A stretch of 64,000 nt of DNA. It comes from Acetobacterium paludosum (lineage in GTDB: Bacteria > Bacillota > Clostridia > Eubacteriales > Eubacteriaceae). Under the pieces are notes generated by a model. That model was not told where the DNA came from and searched no databases. It saw only the letters and a list, made by a program, of their open reading frames with translations. Each line of letters opens with the position of its first letter. Positions within the stretch are counted from its first letter, which is position 1. The position numbers and the translations under genes were made by a program. Below are positions 63,961 through 64,000 of the stretch, piece by piece. Location of the stretch: NCBI RefSeq assembly GCF_008086595.1, contig NZ_RXYA01000013.1, positions 1 through 64,000 of the forward strand, written 5' to 3'.

Positions 63961-64000
63961 TATACTAGGAGCTGCTTCATTTGTTATATCCATCTTTTCA
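63961..64000. repeat. Degenerate REP-like repeat at the window edge
   Basis: Bases 63961-63987 align with the REP family (GCTGCTTCATTTGTTAT against GACGTTTCGTTTGTCAT). They are followed by CCATCTTTTCA, which matches the RAYT C-terminal coding DNA after other copies. Another RAYT remnant probably continues outside the window. Confidence 0.45.

Overview
The window looks like chromosomal DNA of a low-GC, anaerobic, hydrogenase-bearing Clostridia member. An acetogen of the Acetobacterium/Eubacterium type is the best guess. Support comes from the aspartase-hydF pair (FeFe-hydrogenase maturation), the 2-hydroxyacyl-CoA-dehydratase-like double-cubane protein with its activator, strong Shine-Dalgarno (SD) sites and the repertoire of YitT, DUF2325, DUF503, small alarmone synthetase and LOG genes. 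No rRNA, tRNA or CRISPR array was seen. The genus is an inference from gene content.

Positions 1-39.7 kb are mostly ordinary housekeeping and accessory genes. In order: a c-di-GMP enzyme with GGDEF and EAL domains; an MFS transporter; a cupin; a WYL-type regulator with a GyrI-like partner that share an operator; DUF2325; a release-factor-like protein; aspA-hydF behind a structured leader RNA with a terminator; an acyl-CoA synthetase; two near-duplicate glutamine amidotransferases around a diguanylate cyclase; YitT; a Ca2+/H+ antiporter; DUF1003; a three-gene glycosyltransferase/phosphodiester glycosidase operon; a ketopantoate-reductase-like gene; a small alarmone synthetase; LOG; metK; DUF503; a CorC-type CBS protein; a double-cubane-cluster operon; an ABC exporter with its TetR regulator; and a nitroreductase followed by two tiny genes.

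Positions 40-50 kb hold two export modules that look more GC-rich than their surroundings. One is PadR / pentapeptide-repeat / ABC-2 ATPase / permease. The other is a response regulator / histidine kinase / ABC ATPase / FtsX permease set resembling peptide-resistance modules. An AraC-type regulator and SelO lie between them.

Positions 50-58.8 kb are a decayed, mobile-element-rich stretch. A 27-nt REP-like palindrome recurs at least a dozen times from 42.8 kb to the window end. It brackets one intact REP-associated tyrosine transposase (RAYT), one RAYT broken by a stop codon, and several remnants. Around these are a broken WYL regulator, a truncated flavin reductase, an IS66-type fragment and a handful of intact cargo genes.

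Positions 58.9-63.9 kb hold the most interesting unit. It is a translationally coupled four-gene operon: an Eco57I-type adenine methylase, a 715-residue protein with two GHKL ATPase regions (MORC/Hsp90-like at the N-terminus, histidine-kinase-like at the C-terminus), a stand-alone receiver-like protein, and an HNH endonuclease. It reads as a restriction-modification or phage-defence system with a two-component relay between sensing and nuclease. Function is inferred from domains and gene order only.
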